From NCBI GenBank assembly GCA_039024915.1, contig JBCCPK010000002.1, positions 124,001 through 188,000 on the forward strand: 64,000 bases of DNA, in the 5' to 3' direction. This DNA is from Pseudomonadota bacterium (GTDB lineage: Bacteria > Pseudomonadota > Alphaproteobacteria > Rhizobiales > MH13). The position numbers were made by a program, and so were the translations under genes. The first letter of the stretch is position 1, and each line of letters starts with the position of its first letter. Under the pieces are notes generated by a model. The model had not been told where the DNA came from and did not search any database. It saw nothing but the letters and a program-made list of their open reading frames with translations. Shown here piece after piece: positions 8,789 to 18,142 of this stretch.

Positions 8789-9442
8789 ATGAAGGCTTTG
8801 ATCGTCTACTGCCACCCAAGCGCCAGCAGCTTCAACCACGCGGTCTTGGAAACAGTACTCTCAGAACTCAGAGAGCAAAGTATCGAACACCGCGTCATCG
8901 ACCTTTACGCCGAAAAGTTCGACCCTCGCCTGACCTTGGAGGATTGGACCGAGTACGAAGATACCGCCGTCAACACCGACCGCATTGCTCAGCATGTGGA
9001 GAGCCTGCGCTGGTGCGACAGCCTCATTTTCATTTACCCCACTTGGTGGTTTGGGCAGCCTGCCATTCTCAAGGGTTGGCTTGATCGCGTGCTTGTTCCC
9101 GGTGTGGCTTTCAATATGCCAACGGACCAGAACCCGCGCATCACCCACACACTACAACACATCACCCGCTTGGGCGTGTTCACAACCTGTGGTGCTTCGT
9201 TCTGGTTTACCAAGTTCGTTGGCGCCCCCGGCAAGCGCATCCTGCTACGTGGCCTGCGGTCCTGTTTGAACCCACGCGCAAAGACATCGTTTGCAGCCCA
9301 CTATCTGATGGACAGCTCCACGCAGGAAACGCGTTCGCGACATTTGGAGCTTGTCGCAAACAGAACCCGCAGTCTGATTGGTACCAAAAGCCGCTTGCGC
9401 AGCCTCGTTGGCACACCCGGTCGCATTGGACAAACAGCATGA
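8789..9442 (+). CDS. Flavodoxin-fold NAD(P)H-dependent oxidoreductase, second copy
   Basis: A 217-residue relative of the preceding gene: KALIVYCHPSASSFNHAVL, HRVIDLYAEKFDPRLTLEDW, SLIFIYPTWWFGQPAILKGW and LGVFTTCGAS. The core motif WFGQPAILKGWLDRVLVPGVAF aligns closely with the first copy, so a tandem duplication followed by divergence is likely. The C-terminal 40 residues are basic and not shared. It ends with an ATGA overlap onto the 2OG-oxygenase gene. Confidence 0.8.
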   Translation: MKALIVYCHPSASSFNHAVLETVLSELREQSIEHRVIDLYAEKFDPRLTLEDWTEYEDTAVNTDRIAQHVESLRWCDSLIFIYPTWWFGQPAILKGWLDRVLVPGVAFNMPTDQNPRITHTLQHITRLGVFTTCGASFWFTKFVGAPGKRILLRGLRSCLNPRAKTSFAAHYLMDSSTQETRSRHLELVANRTRSLIGTKSRLRSLVGTPGRIGQTA

Positions 9443-10386
9443 CAATCATCCCGGTTCTCGACTACAGCCAGTTCACCAGCGGCGACCGCAGCGCGTTCGT
9501 GAACGCTTGGGGTGAAGCCGCACGGGGCCCCGGCTTCGTTGTCATCAAGAACCATGGCGTCCCGAGCGATCTGATCGAGGCCATGTTTACCCGAGCGGAT
9601 GCGTTCTTTGGGCAGCCTGTAAAAGAGAAAAACAAGGTCTCAATCGACAAGTCGCCGCACAATCGTGGCTACGCCGGCACCGGGTCGGAAAGCTTGGATG
9701 AGAAGAGCGGGGTCATGGACCAGAAGGAAGCCTACAATATGGGCTTAGACCTCGCGCCCAGCGATCCACGTGTGCTTGCTGGCGAACCGTATCGCGGTGT
9801 GAACATGTGGCCCAACGTTCCAGGCTTCGCGGACACCTTTAAGGCCTACTTCAATGCGGTGACCGAGTTGGGTCAGAACCTCCACCGGGCAATCGCACTC
9901 GACCTGGGCTTAGCGGAAGACTTCTTTGCCGGCCATTTCGATGCGTCCATGTCAACGTTACGTGTTCTTCGCTATCCGCCAGCAAACAACCCATCACCTG
10001 GCGAAATCGGCGCCGGCGCACATACCGACTACGGTTCGATCACACTCCTGATGACCGACGGCGTACCCGGATTGCAGGTCAAGCCTCGCGACAATGACGA
10101 CTGGATCGATGTTCCCCACGTCGATGGCGCATTCGTCGTCAATATCGGCGACCTGCTGATGCGTTGGACCAATGATGTCTATGTATCCAACCCACACCGG
10201 GTCCAACGGCCCCTGAAGGAGCGCCGGTCGATCGCCTACTTTATGGATCCGAACCCCGACAGCCTTGTCGAAAAGCTCCCTACGATCGACGGCGAAGCGC
10301 ACTATTCACCAATCCTAGCGCATGAGTATCTGACGTACCGATTGACTGCCACCTACAGTCAGAAACAATCGGGAAGCGCGGCATGA
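9439..10386 (+). CDS. 2-oxoglutarate/Fe(II) oxygenase, isopenicillin-N-synthase family
   Basis: A 315-residue protein of the IPNS-like dioxygenase family. The N-terminal DIOX_N part is visible (IPVLDYSQFTSGD, GFVVIKNHGVP), and the double-stranded beta-helix carries the iron facial triad: HTDYGSITLL (His and Asp) and SNPHRVQRP (distal His), with the 2OG-binding Arg near RRSIAYFMDPN. Such enzymes hydroxylate, demethylate or oxidise small molecules using O2 and 2-oxoglutarate. Its 4-base overlaps with both neighbours show a shared transcript. Confidence 0.87.
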   Translation: MTIIPVLDYSQFTSGDRSAFVNAWGEAARGPGFVVIKNHGVPSDLIEAMFTRADAFFGQPVKEKNKVSIDKSPHNRGYAGTGSESLDEKSGVMDQKEAYNMGLDLAPSDPRVLAGEPYRGVNMWPNVPGFADTFKAYFNAVTELGQNLHRAIALDLGLAEDFFAGHFDASMSTLRVLRYPPANNPSPGEIGAGAHTDYGSITLLMTDGVPGLQVKPRDNDDWIDVPHVDGAFVVNIGDLLMRWTNDVYVSNPHRVQRPLKERRSIAYFMDPNPDSLVEKLPTIDGEAHYSPILAHEYLTYRLTATYSQKQSGSAA

Positions 10387-11192
10387 CACGTCGCTATCGG
10401 TGGGCCGACTACAAGACGACCGAATTTGAGGATCTTGATCCTCAATCGGTCATCGCGGTCTTGCCGACGGCGGCCATCGAACAGCACGGGCCACACCTGC
10501 CGGTCGGCGTTGACACCTTTCTCAACGAGGGCATGCTTCGAACCACCGAAACACTGCTGCCAGAATTGGCGCCGGACCTCGACGTGCGCATCCTGCCAGT
10601 TCAGGCCATCGGCAAATCCAACGAGCATCTGCATGCAGCGGGTACACTGACCATTCCTGCCGATCTCGCTCTCAGAAGCTGGACCGAGATAGGCTTGTCC
10701 GTTGCACGGGCGGGCATTCGCAAGCTGGTCATCATCAATTCCCATGGCGGCAATCTGGACATTATTTCGATCCTCGCCCGCGAGCTGCGCGTTCAAGCAC
10801 GCATGCTGGCAGTGAAGTACCAGTGGGGCGGGCTCGGCATTCCTGATGGCCTGTACTCCGAGCGGGAGATACGTTTCGGCATTCATGGCGGTGATGTAGA
10901 GACCTCCATGATGCTTCATTTCCACCCTGACCTCGTGGATATGGCGCACGCGAAAAACTTTCGCTCGACAGCCGAAGACCTTGTTGATGGCGCCAACGAC
11001 GCCATCCGTATCTCACCCACGGGTATGCCCGCCTATGGCTGGATCGCTTCCGATCTTAATCCCCATGGAACGGTGGGAGATGCGTCCGTTGCGACGGCTG
11101 AGAAAGGCGCCACAACAGCCGACTACTACGCCCGGCGCTTTATCGAACTCCTTCAAGACGTCGCCGCAACCGACATCGCCAAGTTCGATTAG
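10383..11192 (+). CDS. Creatininase family amidohydrolase
   Basis: A 269-residue member of the creatininase superfamily: AVLPTAAIEQHGPHLPVGVDTFL (metal ligands Glu, His and Asp), SNEHLHAAGTLT, VIINSHGGNLD and IHGGDVETSMMLHF. Family members hydrolyse cyclic amides or formamides; creatininase, FAPy deformylase ArfB and the peptidase MftE are known examples. It is the last gene of the 2.6-11.2 kb operon and overlaps the oxygenase by ATGA. Its presence suggests a ring-opening or deformylation step on a nitrogen compound. Confidence 0.87.
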   Translation: MTRRYRWADYKTTEFEDLDPQSVIAVLPTAAIEQHGPHLPVGVDTFLNEGMLRTTETLLPELAPDLDVRILPVQAIGKSNEHLHAAGTLTIPADLALRSWTEIGLSVARAGIRKLVIINSHGGNLDIISILARELRVQARMLAVKYQWGGLGIPDGLYSEREIRFGIHGGDVETSMMLHFHPDLVDMAHAKNFRSTAEDLVDGANDAIRISPTGMPAYGWIASDLNPHGTVGDASVATAEKGATTADYYARRFIELLQDVAATDIAKFD

Positions 11193-11320
11193 CGCTCTAA
11201 ATATCACGAGCGCATGCCGATGCGTCGCCAGTTCGAACGTCCTGCTCAGACAATTGTCTCGTTTCGTCTTGTCGCTTGCGGTGATCTGAATGCTTGCGCA
11301 CTGACTTTGAAGGAAGCGGG

Positions 11321-11656
11321 ATGACTACCGACGACGGGGATATCGATCATCTGGAGGTCAATCAGGAGGTGACGAACGCGAAGCGCATGCCGCTGGTGCC
11401 GTTTCTCCTCAAACATCTAGCGACCGGCTTTGTGTGTGGTGCAGCCTTCGTTGCTGCGATCTTGGTTTTCAACGTCGGCAACCTGGGAACGCTGATCATG
11501 GGGGCAGACGTGGCCGTCTTGGCGATCTTCTTGTTGGCTCTGTTCGTGGGATCGACATTTGCGTCCGTGCAGGCTGGTATCGCAATCATGTTCAAAACTG
11601 ACGAGTTGGAAAGCATTTCACAGCGCGCACCAAAGCGGTGGTCCAAACGCTCGTGA
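11321..11656 (+). CDS. Small membrane protein, unknown function
   Basis: An 111-residue protein with two hydrophobic segments (LATGFVCGAAFVAAILVFNVG and VAVLAIFLLALFVGSTFASVQAGIAIMF) separated by a short loop, after an acidic N-terminal tail. The ATG at 11321 follows AAGGAAGCGGG, a good ribosome-binding site; an upstream TTG at 11294 is less likely. It resembles small two-TM proteins of Hyphomicrobiales with no assigned role. It sits alone between the catabolic operon and the convergent HTH/DUF2975 pair. Confidence 0.65.
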   Translation: MTTDDGDIDHLEVNQEVTNAKRMPLVPFLLKHLATGFVCGAAFVAAILVFNVGNLGTLIMGADVAVLAIFLLALFVGSTFASVQAGIAIMFKTDELESISQRAPKRWSKRS

Positions 11657-11776
11657 GCCCGTTTCACCAACGCACAACCTGAATGTCGTAAGGACATCAA
11701 TCGCTGGTGGAGGTGTTGCCACCGTTCGCCCGAATCGCGGCCTTCCGTTCGGGGCTCAGCCCGTCTTGGCCCAACC

Positions 11777-11998
11777 TCAGCGTTCAGAATCGTCCGGTCT
11801 TTCGTAACGAATCAAATCTCCTGGCTGGCAGTCAAGGTAGTCGCAGATCTTCTCCAGTGTCTCGAAGCGGACCCCCTTCACCTTGCCGGACTTGAGGAGA
11901 GAAACTTGCTGCTCCGTGAGTTCAATCGCTTCAGCAAGCGCCTTTGAGCGGACCTTTCGCCGCGCAAGCATCACGTCCAGTTCCATCACAATTGGCAT
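11777..11998 (-). CDS. XRE-family HTH regulator (YozG-like)
   Basis: A 73-residue Cro/C1-type helix-turn-helix protein: MLARRKVRSKALAEAIELTEQQVSLLKSGKV, FETLEKICDYLDCQPGDLIRY. Nearly the whole protein is the DNA-binding domain (HTH_26). It overlaps the upstream DUF2975 gene by one base (TGATG at 11998-12000). Pairs of a DUF2975 membrane protein with a small XRE regulator are widespread; they probably form a membrane-linked regulatory unit. A longer in-frame extension to 12064 exists but lies inside the DUF2975 gene. Confidence 0.85.
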   Translation of the reverse strand: MPIVMELDVMLARRKVRSKALAEAIELTEQQVSLLKSGKVKGVRFETLEKICDYLDCQPGDLIRYERPDDSER

Positions 11999-12564
11999 CA
12001 CAGAATTCCCGCGTGCTCTTCGGCAACGCGAGCCGCTTCGGCCAGAACCGCACCCAGTCCCCAAAACGCAAAACCGGCCGCCAGCGCCCCAAGGCTAGCA
12101 GCGGAAAAACTGATTGAAAGGACACGTTCCCCAGGCGCATTGCTCGCCGTTAGAACAAGCACGGCCAGGGTATTTCCGATCACAGCAAGCACACCGAATG
12201 CGGCAAACCCCAACCCCGACTGCGACACCAGTCGTGCATTGTGCGCATCAAGAACAATACCCTTTGCCATACGGCTGAAGAGCCGGTTCAGCATCCACAT
12301 TGTCCAAGCGAAAACGAGTGCTGGCAGGCTGAGAAGAGCAAGCGGAACGATGGCGCTTCGCCAGGTGTAAACCGCTTGACCAGGCGCGGGAGCGCTGTCG
12401 CCGAGGGCTGCGCTTAACGCGCCGAACCGGACATCCGGGATCAGCCACATCATCGCAATTCCGAGCAGAAGCAGCGCGGCAGCTACGAGGGGCACACCCG
12501 CGATCCATCGCGCACGCCGAACGGGGATTGTGGGACGTTTCGGTTGGCGAGAGCTAAGGGGCAC
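11998..12564 (-). CDS. DUF2975 domain membrane protein
   Basis: A 188-residue inner-membrane protein with four TM segments, near residues 20-42, 70-92, 115-138 and 150-175. The motif MWMLNRLFSRMAKGIVLDAHNARLV between TM2 and TM3 is characteristic of DUF2975. It partners with the HTH gene immediately downstream. It is divergent from a lipoprotein gene, with an AT-rich spacer (12580-12635) that probably holds both promoters. Confidence 0.8.
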   Translation of the reverse strand: MPLSSRQPKRPTIPVRRARWIAGVPLVAAALLLLGIAMMWLIPDVRFGALSAALGDSAPAPGQAVYTWRSAIVPLALLSLPALVFAWTMWMLNRLFSRMAKGIVLDAHNARLVSQSGLGFAAFGVLAVIGNTLAVLVLTASNAPGERVLSISFSAASLGALAAGFAFWGLGAVLAEAARVAEEHAGIL

Positions 12565-12644
12565 GGGACTTCTCCAAATTCTCTTTGCATTTATAAATTA
12601 ATATATTAGTTTAATTTTATCGTGTCTAGTTTTAGGTATCTTCC

Positions 12645-13319
12645 ATGTCAATTCACCCCACCACACCATCAACGTATCACGCACCCTTGCCCAGGTTCTT
12701 GGCCAAACCTCGCCCGAAACGACCCACGTTTTGGACTAACAAGCGCCATGGTGCGCTGTTGGTTTCGTGGATGTGTTTCGCGCTAGCGGGGTGCGGTCAT
12801 GTGCCCCTACGCTCCGTTCCGGCCCTGTCCACAATCGACTTTGAAACAACGGCATTCCAGCAATTGAACGCACGCGTGGAACTGCCCCAGCAACTAGTAC
12901 CGCGCGCTGAGGGAACCCGCTTCAATGTGACCCTGACTCTTGAAGAAGAAGTGGTAGAAAGCCGATCCTTCGTACTCGTCCGAAACGACAGTGATCGAGC
13001 GTCAGCAATGGCGCAGCCCACGGTTGCGCCGGGCCGCCAAAGCTACACCTTTAGCTTGGCACCCGCCGATCAGCTGTCACTCGAGGACATCCGGCGTAAG
13101 ATGCTAGAGGCGAAGGCAGCCGAACGGACCGGTAGCCTTGCACTGGCGGTTGCCGTCACAGATGTCTGTGCAAAAGGTGACCTGCCCGATGGCCCATTGT
13201 TGGTAGACGTCTACCTGAAGACCAGTGAGACAGAGCGATTTGTCCGCACGCTTGACGGTTACGACTTACGAGAACTGCAGTCCGGCGAACTTGCCGACCT
13301 GCCGATCTGCAGCAACTGA
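12645..13319 (+). CDS. Hypothetical lipoprotein
   Basis: A 224-residue protein with a lipobox (WMCFALAGC, Cys near residue 49) after a long basic N-terminus, so it should be lipidated and anchored in the envelope. The mature part is beta-rich (VTLTLEEEVVESRSFVLVRND, SYTFSLAPADQLSL, LLVDVYLKTSETERFVRTLDG) with two further cysteines (DVCAKGDLP and PICSN). I do not recognise a family. The N-terminus before the hydrophobic stretch is unusually long, so the true start may lie further downstream. Confidence 0.6.
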   Translation: MSIHPTTPSTYHAPLPRFLAKPRPKRPTFWTNKRHGALLVSWMCFALAGCGHVPLRSVPALSTIDFETTAFQQLNARVELPQQLVPRAEGTRFNVTLTLEEEVVESRSFVLVRNDSDRASAMAQPTVAPGRQSYTFSLAPADQLSLEDIRRKMLEAKAAERTGSLALAVAVTDVCAKGDLPDGPLLVDVYLKTSETERFVRTLDGYDLRELQSGELADLPICSN

Positions 13320-13330
13320 GCAAAAAGAGA

Positions 13331-13359
13331 CTCGGCCCCGCACAACGCGCAGGGCCGAG
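13331..13359 (-). terminator. Rho-independent terminator between convergent genes
   Basis: Arms CTCGGCCC (13331-13338) and GGGCCGAG (13352-13359) pair over 8 bases. On the minus strand the stem is followed by TCTCTTTTTG, so it ends the DUF2189 gene; it may also help end the lipoprotein gene on the plus strand. Confidence 0.8.
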
Positions 13360-13382
13360 GGTTAAACGCTCCTTGCTTAGCG

Positions 13383-14237
13383 CTAGTCGCGCGCCACGAC
13401 GGTCTTGCGATAGAGGTGCCAAGTGGCGTGGCCAATGATCGGCAGGGTGATGATCAGCGGGAAGAGGAACAAGAGCACCGACAGGCCGGTGACAACCGCC
13501 ACGATCAGGCCCCATAGTAGCATCGGCAGCGGGTTCTTGGAGACCGCATGCACCGACGTCATGATGGCTGTCATAAAGTCTACGGGCTTATCATGCAGGT
13601 AAGGCACCCCGACCACTGAGATCGAAAAAACCGTTCCAGCGAGCACCGCTCCAAAGGCATTGCCAACAAACAGGAACACGAGACCGCGCGTGGTGAACAG
13701 CTCTTCCATCAAGGAAGAAATGTCCATCTGCGCAAAATACAGAGGGCTGTAGCCGAAATTCAGCGCATAGATGACCCGCGCGACGACCAGCCAGACAACA
13801 AGCATGAAGGCCAGAACAAAGCCGTAAAGAAAGACGTGCGTTACACCGTGACGTTTGAACGCCCACAGAACATCATATTCGACCCGCTCACCAGTCTCGA
13901 TGCGTCGTGAGATCTCATAAAGGCCAATCGCGGCAATGGGGCCAATCAGCAAGAACCCAGCCGCCATCGGAAAGATCAGCACGTACACCTCGGTGACCAA
14001 GGCGATGATGATCAAAAGCAAGCCCGCCGCAAAATAGGCAAAACCGAAAAAGGTGGAAACGAACGCCGCTTTCTTAAAGTCGGCAATGCCAGCGTGGACC
14101 GCTTCGAAAACGGTATCGAGCGTAATCTGATTCACCTCAGTCGGCGGCACATAGCCCTTCGGAATAAATCCTTCAGCATCAGCTTCAGCGCCGATTACCT
14201 CATCAAGATCACCGATTGCTCCCGATTCGTTCGCCAT
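13383..14237 (-). CDS. DUF2189 domain membrane protein
   Basis: A 284-residue integral membrane protein with six hydrophobic segments; recognisable DUF2189 parts include FKKAAFVSTFFGFAYFAAGLLL, FLLIGPIAAIGLYEISRRIE and TAIMTSVHAVSKNPLPMLLWG. Its function is unknown. It is divergent from ccoN across a region with an FNR-type site, and DUF2189 genes are often near respiratory loci in alphaproteobacteria, so a link to microaerobic growth is possible but not shown. Confidence 0.8.
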   Translation of the reverse strand: MANESGAIGDLDEVIGAEADAEGFIPKGYVPPTEVNQITLDTVFEAVHAGIADFKKAAFVSTFFGFAYFAAGLLLIIIALVTEVYVLIFPMAAGFLLIGPIAAIGLYEISRRIETGERVEYDVLWAFKRHGVTHVFLYGFVLAFMLVVWLVVARVIYALNFGYSPLYFAQMDISSLMEELFTTRGLVFLFVGNAFGAVLAGTVFSISVVGVPYLHDKPVDFMTAIMTSVHAVSKNPLPMLLWGLIVAVVTGLSVLLFLFPLIITLPIIGHATWHLYRKTVVARD

Positions 14238-14656
14238 CGTTTTTATCTCCCTTGCATCGAAGACCTGCGCCCTTTGGCCGCCACCGAATACCCGAAAACA
14301 TCGCGCGTTCGGCGACCTGTACCAACGAGCCTGTCAACCGGTCCCCGATGACCGTTCATACCGACAGCGGCAAATCAGCCGGGCAGTTTCAAGGCCTACT
14401 GCGCAATTTATACGCAAACACAGCACGCCTTATCGATCTAGATCAAATACGCACGCAACCTTCGGCGATGGGTAGATGTACGTGCGCGGTGAACCGAACT
14501 CACCACACGCTGGTGATGTTGGCTAGGTTTGACATTGCGCAACGCGGCGCCTGTCCGGTGATGATTTGAACGGTAGACGACGCGTCGGGGCGTCCAGCTA
14601 CTCAGGATCAGCCACCGTTAAGCGACCGTGTCGGGACTACATGTCGGGGTTCAATT
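14238..14656. other. Intergenic region upstream of ccoN
   Basis: This 419-base gap lies between the divergent DUF2189 gene and ccoN. I see no convincing gene in it. It contains one FNR-type dyad (separate entry) about 210 bases before ccoN, leaving a long leader. An ATG at 14641 is out of frame with ccoN. Nothing else is recognisable. Confidence 0.6.
14433..14446 (+). promoter_or_regulatory. FNR/FixK-type binding site
   Basis: TCGATCTAGATCAA matches the FNR/FixK consensus TTGAT-N4-ATCAA with one mismatch and is centred on CTAG. Oxygen-responsive control of ccoNOQP by FNR/FixK is established in alphaproteobacteria. The site is about 210 bases from the ccoN start codon, so a transcription start near 14480 would fit an activator placed at -41. 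Confidence 0.7.
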
Positions 14657-16153
14657 ATGGCAGCTACCGCCGCTACCACCGCCGTTCAAGGGCAATCTGC
14701 GGACAGTGCACCGCTCACCTACGCGGACGACGCGATTCGTCTGTTTACTCTCGGCACGATTTTTTGGGCCCTGGCCGGCATGCTCGCAGGCGTCTTCATC
14801 GCCGCTCAACTTGCGTTTCCATGGCTGAACTTCCACGAGTGGATCAACTTCGGACGCTTGCGGCCTCTGCACACATCCGGTGTGATCCTTGGCTTTGGCG
14901 GCAATGCGCTTTTCGCATCGTCCTTTTACATCGTTCAACGCACCTGCCAGACACGCCTTTTCGGCCCGCAGTGGCTGCACGTTACGATGTTTTGGTTGTT
15001 CCAGGTCGTGTTGCTAGCGGCTGGCATCTCGTACCTTTTGGGCTTCACACAATCCAAAGAGTATGCCGAGCCGGAGTGGTACTTCGACATCCTTATCACC
15101 GTGTGGTGGGTACTCTATCTCGTTATTTTTGTTGGTACTCTCGTGCGCCGCAAAGAGCCGCACATATACGTGGCAAACTGGTTCTTCCTCGCGTTCATCC
15201 TAGCGGTGGCGATGCTGCACACCGTCAACAACATCTCCATTCCCGTCTCGCTGTTTTCGCCGCACAGCTACTCGATCTATTCCGGCGTCCAGTCGGCGAT
15301 GATCCAGTGGTGGTACGGCCACAACATGGTCGGCTTCTTCCTGACCGCGGGCTTCATCGGGCTGATGTACTACTTCGTGCCCAAACAGGCCGAGCGTCCG
15401 ATCTACTCGTATCGCCTGTCCATCGTTCACTTCTGGGCACTGATCTTTCTGTACATCTGGGCCGGGCCGCACCACCTGCACTACACCTCGCTGCCCGACT
15501 GGGCGCAGACGCTTGGCGTTGTGTTTTCCGTCATGCTTTGGATGCCGTCCTGGGGCGGCATGGTGAACGGCATTATGACCTTGTCTGGCGCATGGCATAA
15601 GCTGCGCACCGACCCCATCATGCGCTTCCTTGTTGTCTCAGTTGCCTTCTACGGCATGTCGACCTTCGAAGGTCCGCTGATGTCCATCAAGGAGGTCAAT
15701 GCCCTGTCTCACTACACGGACTGGACAGTTGGCCATGTGCACTCAGGCGCGCTGGGCTGGGTTGCGTTCATCGCCTTTGGCGCCGTCTACTATCTCGTGC
15801 CGCGCCTGTGGCGTCGCAACATGCATTCGGTTGCCTTGATTGAGGTCCACTTCTGGCTCGCCTCGATCGGTATCCTTTTGTACATTACGGCGATGTGGGT
15901 GTCCGGTATCACCCAAGGTCTGATGTGGCGGACCTATGATGAGAACGGCTTCCTTCTGTACTCGTTCTCCGACACGGTCGCGATGCTTCACCCCTATTAT
16001 GTGACGCGGTTGCTGGGCGGCGTGCTGTTCGTCGCTGGGGTCGTGGTGATGGCTTACAACATCATCCGCACCATCACCGGGCCGATCATCGCACGTACGC
16101 CGAAACCACTCACCTCAGGTCCCGACACCGGCGACCTGGCACCGGCGGAGTAA
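14657..16153 (+). CDS. ccoN: cbb3-type cytochrome c oxidase subunit I
   Basis: The catalytic 498-residue subunit of cbb3 oxidase, with about 12 TM helices. Haem and copper ligands are visible: [11 protein letters not shown] (low-spin haem), [23 protein letters not shown] (Cu-B His and the Tyr region), [13 protein letters not shown] (the paired Cu-B His) and [17 protein letters not shown] (haem b3 and b ligands). It reduces O2 to water at high affinity and pumps protons. It is the first gene of ccoNOQP, behind an FNR-type site. Confidence 0.97.
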   Translation: MAATAATTAVQGQSADSAPLTYADDAIRLFTLGTIFWALAGMLAGVFIAAQLAFPWLNFHEWINFGRLRPLHTSGVILGFGGNALFASSFYIVQRTCQTRLFGPQWLHVTMFWLFQVVLLAAGISYLLGFTQSKEYAEPEWYFDILITVWWVLYLVIFVGTLVRRKEPHIYVANWFFLAFILAVAMLHTVNNISIPVSLFSPHSYSIYSGVQSAMIQWWYGHNMVGFFLTAGFIGLMYYFVPKQAERPIYSYRLSIVHFWALIFLYIWAGPHHLHYTSLPDWAQTLGVVFSVMLWMPSWGGMVNGIMTLSGAWHKLRTDPIMRFLVVSVAFYGMSTFEGPLMSIKEVNALSHYTDWTVGHVHSGALGWVAFIAFGAVYYLVPRLWRRNMHSVALIEVHFWLASIGILLYITAMWVSGITQGLMWRTYDENGFLLYSFSDTVAMLHPYYVTRLLGGVLFVAGVVVMAYNIIRTITGPIIARTPKPLTSGPDTGDLAPAE

Positions 16154-16158
16154 GGGCC

Positions 16159-16899
16159 ATGCTGAACCACTCCATCATCGAAAAAAGCACGCCGCTTATG
16201 CTGCTTCTCATTCTCTTGTCGCTGGGCGTGGGCGGCATGGTGCAGATCATTCCGCTGTTCAAGGTGGAATCAACGATCGAACCGGTGACAGGCGTGCGCG
16301 CTTTCACACCGCTCGAGCAGTTGGGCCGCAACATCTACATGCGAGAAGGTTGCTACAATTGCCACTCGCAGCAGGTGCGCCCGTTCCGCGATGAAGTGGA
16401 CCGGTACGGCCATTACTCGCTAGCAGCCGAAGGGGTCTATGAGTTCCCGTTCCTGTGGGGTTCCAAGCGCACCGGTCCGGATCTGGCACGGGTTGGCGGC
16501 AAATACTCCAACGAATGGCACGCGGCACATTTGCGCGACCCCCAGTCGGTGCTTCCGGAGTCGATCATGCCGGCGTACGCGTTCCTTGAGCGCCCGCTCG
16601 ACTACGGTGATTTTGACCAACACATGGAGACCCTGCGCTTCGTTGGTGTGCCCTATACCGACGAAGGCATTGCCGCGATGGACGACGACATCCTCGCGCA
16701 AGCCTTGCCCGATCTTGGCGATTCATCGGCCCTGCGCGAACGCTATCCGGGGGCGCCGCTCGGCCCGTTCACAGGTCCCGATGAGACAATCACCGAGATG
16801 GACGCGCTGATCGCCTATCTCCAGGTTCTCGGGACGATGGTGGACTTCACCAGCTTCGACCCAGAAACGATGTTGCAAGGTCAGGAGATCGGTCGTTGA
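16159..16899 (+). CDS. ccoO: cbb3-type cytochrome c oxidase subunit II (monohaem cytochrome c)
   Basis: A 246-residue membrane-anchored c-type cytochrome: one N-terminal TM ([22 protein letters not shown]) followed by the haem site [28 protein letters not shown] and the Met-containing [14 protein letters not shown]. It passes electrons from CcoP to CcoN. The length is normal. It follows ccoN by 5 bases and overlaps ccoQ by 4. Confidence 0.97.
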   Translation: MLNHSIIEKSTPLMLLLILLSLGVGGMVQIIPLFKVESTIEPVTGVRAFTPLEQLGRNIYMREGCYNCHSQQVRPFRDEVDRYGHYSLAAEGVYEFPFLWGSKRTGPDLARVGGKYSNEWHAAHLRDPQSVLPESIMPAYAFLERPLDYGDFDQHMETLRFVGVPYTDEGIAAMDDDILAQALPDLGDSSALRERYPGAPLGPFTGPDETITEMDALIAYLQVLGTMVDFTSFDPETMLQGQEIGR

Positions 16900-17102
16900 G
16901 CGCCGAAGCGCTCATCGGTTACGCGGAGGCTGCGTTTGTCGTTGTCGGCCTTCTAGCCATCGTGCTGCTGCTGATCAGGGTCTACAGCCCCTCCAACAAA
17001 AAGCAGATGGAAGACCACGCCAACATTCCGTTTCGCGGTGAGGACGCACCCGAACCACCATCCAGTTCCCCCTCCTCCTCAAGGCAAAAAGACGATGGGT
17101 AA
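16896..17102 (+). CDS. ccoQ: cbb3-type cytochrome oxidase subunit CcoQ
   Basis: A 68-residue single-TM protein ([38 protein letters not shown]). The sequence [18 protein letters not shown] is the hallmark of CcoQ. It stabilises the assembled oxidase. Its start is TTG/ATG-like within the ccoO stop (4-base overlap) and its end overlaps ccoP by 8 bases. Confidence 0.93.
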   Translation: MSAEALIGYAEAAFVVVGLLAIVLLLIRVYSPSNKKQMEDHANIPFRGEDAPEPPSSSPSSSRQKDDG

Positions 17103-17994
17103 AATCGAAAAAGACCCCATTACCGGGCAGTACACCACAGGTCACCAATGGAACGGCATTCGTGAATTGCGCACGCCGGTGCCAACATGGTGGATGTTGG
17201 TCTGGATCGCATCGATCGCCTTTGCGGTTGTCTACGCCGTCCTTCTGCCGTCGATACCGTTGGGCAACAAAACGACTGCGGGCGCGACCGGTTTCACTGC
17301 GCGGCTCAGTCTGGAAGCGCAGCTTGCGGAAGTTCGAGCGGAGCGTGAAGCGGAGGGAGCCGTCCTGGCCGACTTGGAACTTGCTGAAATTGCGGCGCAC
17401 CCGGAACTGTCGGTTCTGGCCTTCAATGGCGGTCGCTCGGCTTTCGCCGTGAACTGCATCCAATGTCATGGTGCCGGCGGCGGCGGCCAGGTTGGACAGT
17501 TTCCTTCGCTGATTGACGATGACTGGCTGTGGGGCGGGCAACTCGAAGAGATTTGGTATTCCATCAACCACGGCATTCGTAACGAGACCCTCGATGCGCG
17601 CTTCAACTTGATGCCAGCGTACGGCGATTGGATGAGCGACGAGGAAATCGCCGATCTGGCCGATGTCGTTCTCGCGCTTAATCCCGCCAGCCCTGACCAT
17701 GGTGGCGTATCGCAGATGCCAGGCTGGGAAAATTATGACCTCAACTGCACCGCCTGCCACGGTGCTGCCGGTCTGGGGAACCATGATCTCGGTGCGCCGA
17801 ACCTGTCGGATGCGGTGTGGCTTTACGGCGGTGCGCGAGACGAGATCATCGCCCAAATCGCCTATCCCAGGATGGGTGTTATGCCAGCTTTTGGTGAACG
17901 CCTCGACGAGGCGACCATCAAGATGCTGGCGATTTATGTGCATTCGCTTGGTGGCGGCGAAGGCGGCGATGAAGAAACCGCCAGCGCGCAGTAA
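17095..17994 (+). CDS. ccoP: cbb3-type cytochrome c oxidase subunit III (dihaem cytochrome c)
   Basis: A 299-residue dihaem cytochrome c. The N-terminus has TGHQWNGIRELRTPVPTWW and one TM, then two CxxCH sites: CIQCHGAGGGGQVG and CTACHGAAGLGNHD, each with a Met ligand (NLMPAYGDWMS and GVMPAFGERLD). It accepts electrons from soluble cytochrome c. I take the ATG at 17095; an in-frame GTG at 17038 would add 19 residues inside ccoQ. Confidence 0.96.
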   Translation: MGKIEKDPITGQYTTGHQWNGIRELRTPVPTWWMLVWIASIAFAVVYAVLLPSIPLGNKTTAGATGFTARLSLEAQLAEVRAEREAEGAVLADLELAEIAAHPELSVLAFNGGRSAFAVNCIQCHGAGGGGQVGQFPSLIDDDWLWGGQLEEIWYSINHGIRNETLDARFNLMPAYGDWMSDEEIADLADVVLALNPASPDHGGVSQMPGWENYDLNCTACHGAAGLGNHDLGAPNLSDAVWLYGGARDEIIAQIAYPRMGVMPAFGERLDEATIKMLAIYVHSLGGGEGGDEETASAQ

Positions 17995-18142
17995 CCGGCG
18001 GGCGGTGCAGCAGAGAGGCGCTGAATTTGCGGTGCGGACGTCGGGGTACGCTCTAGTCCGAATAACAACCCCATCGCCTCTCGTTCATATTAGCGGTTGA
18101 TTGAATAATCCCCGCGTTTCGCAGCGAGAGTGAGCGCCCTAA

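Noticed and set aside
14566-15600. A 344-codon plus-strand frame overlapping ccoN
   Set aside because: ccoN in another frame carries all haem and copper ligands; this frame is Arg/His-rich with no domain.
18096-18115. TTGATTGAATAATC before ccoG as a second FNR box
   Set aside because: Only the left half-site TTGAT fits; the right half does not match ATCAA at the required spacing.
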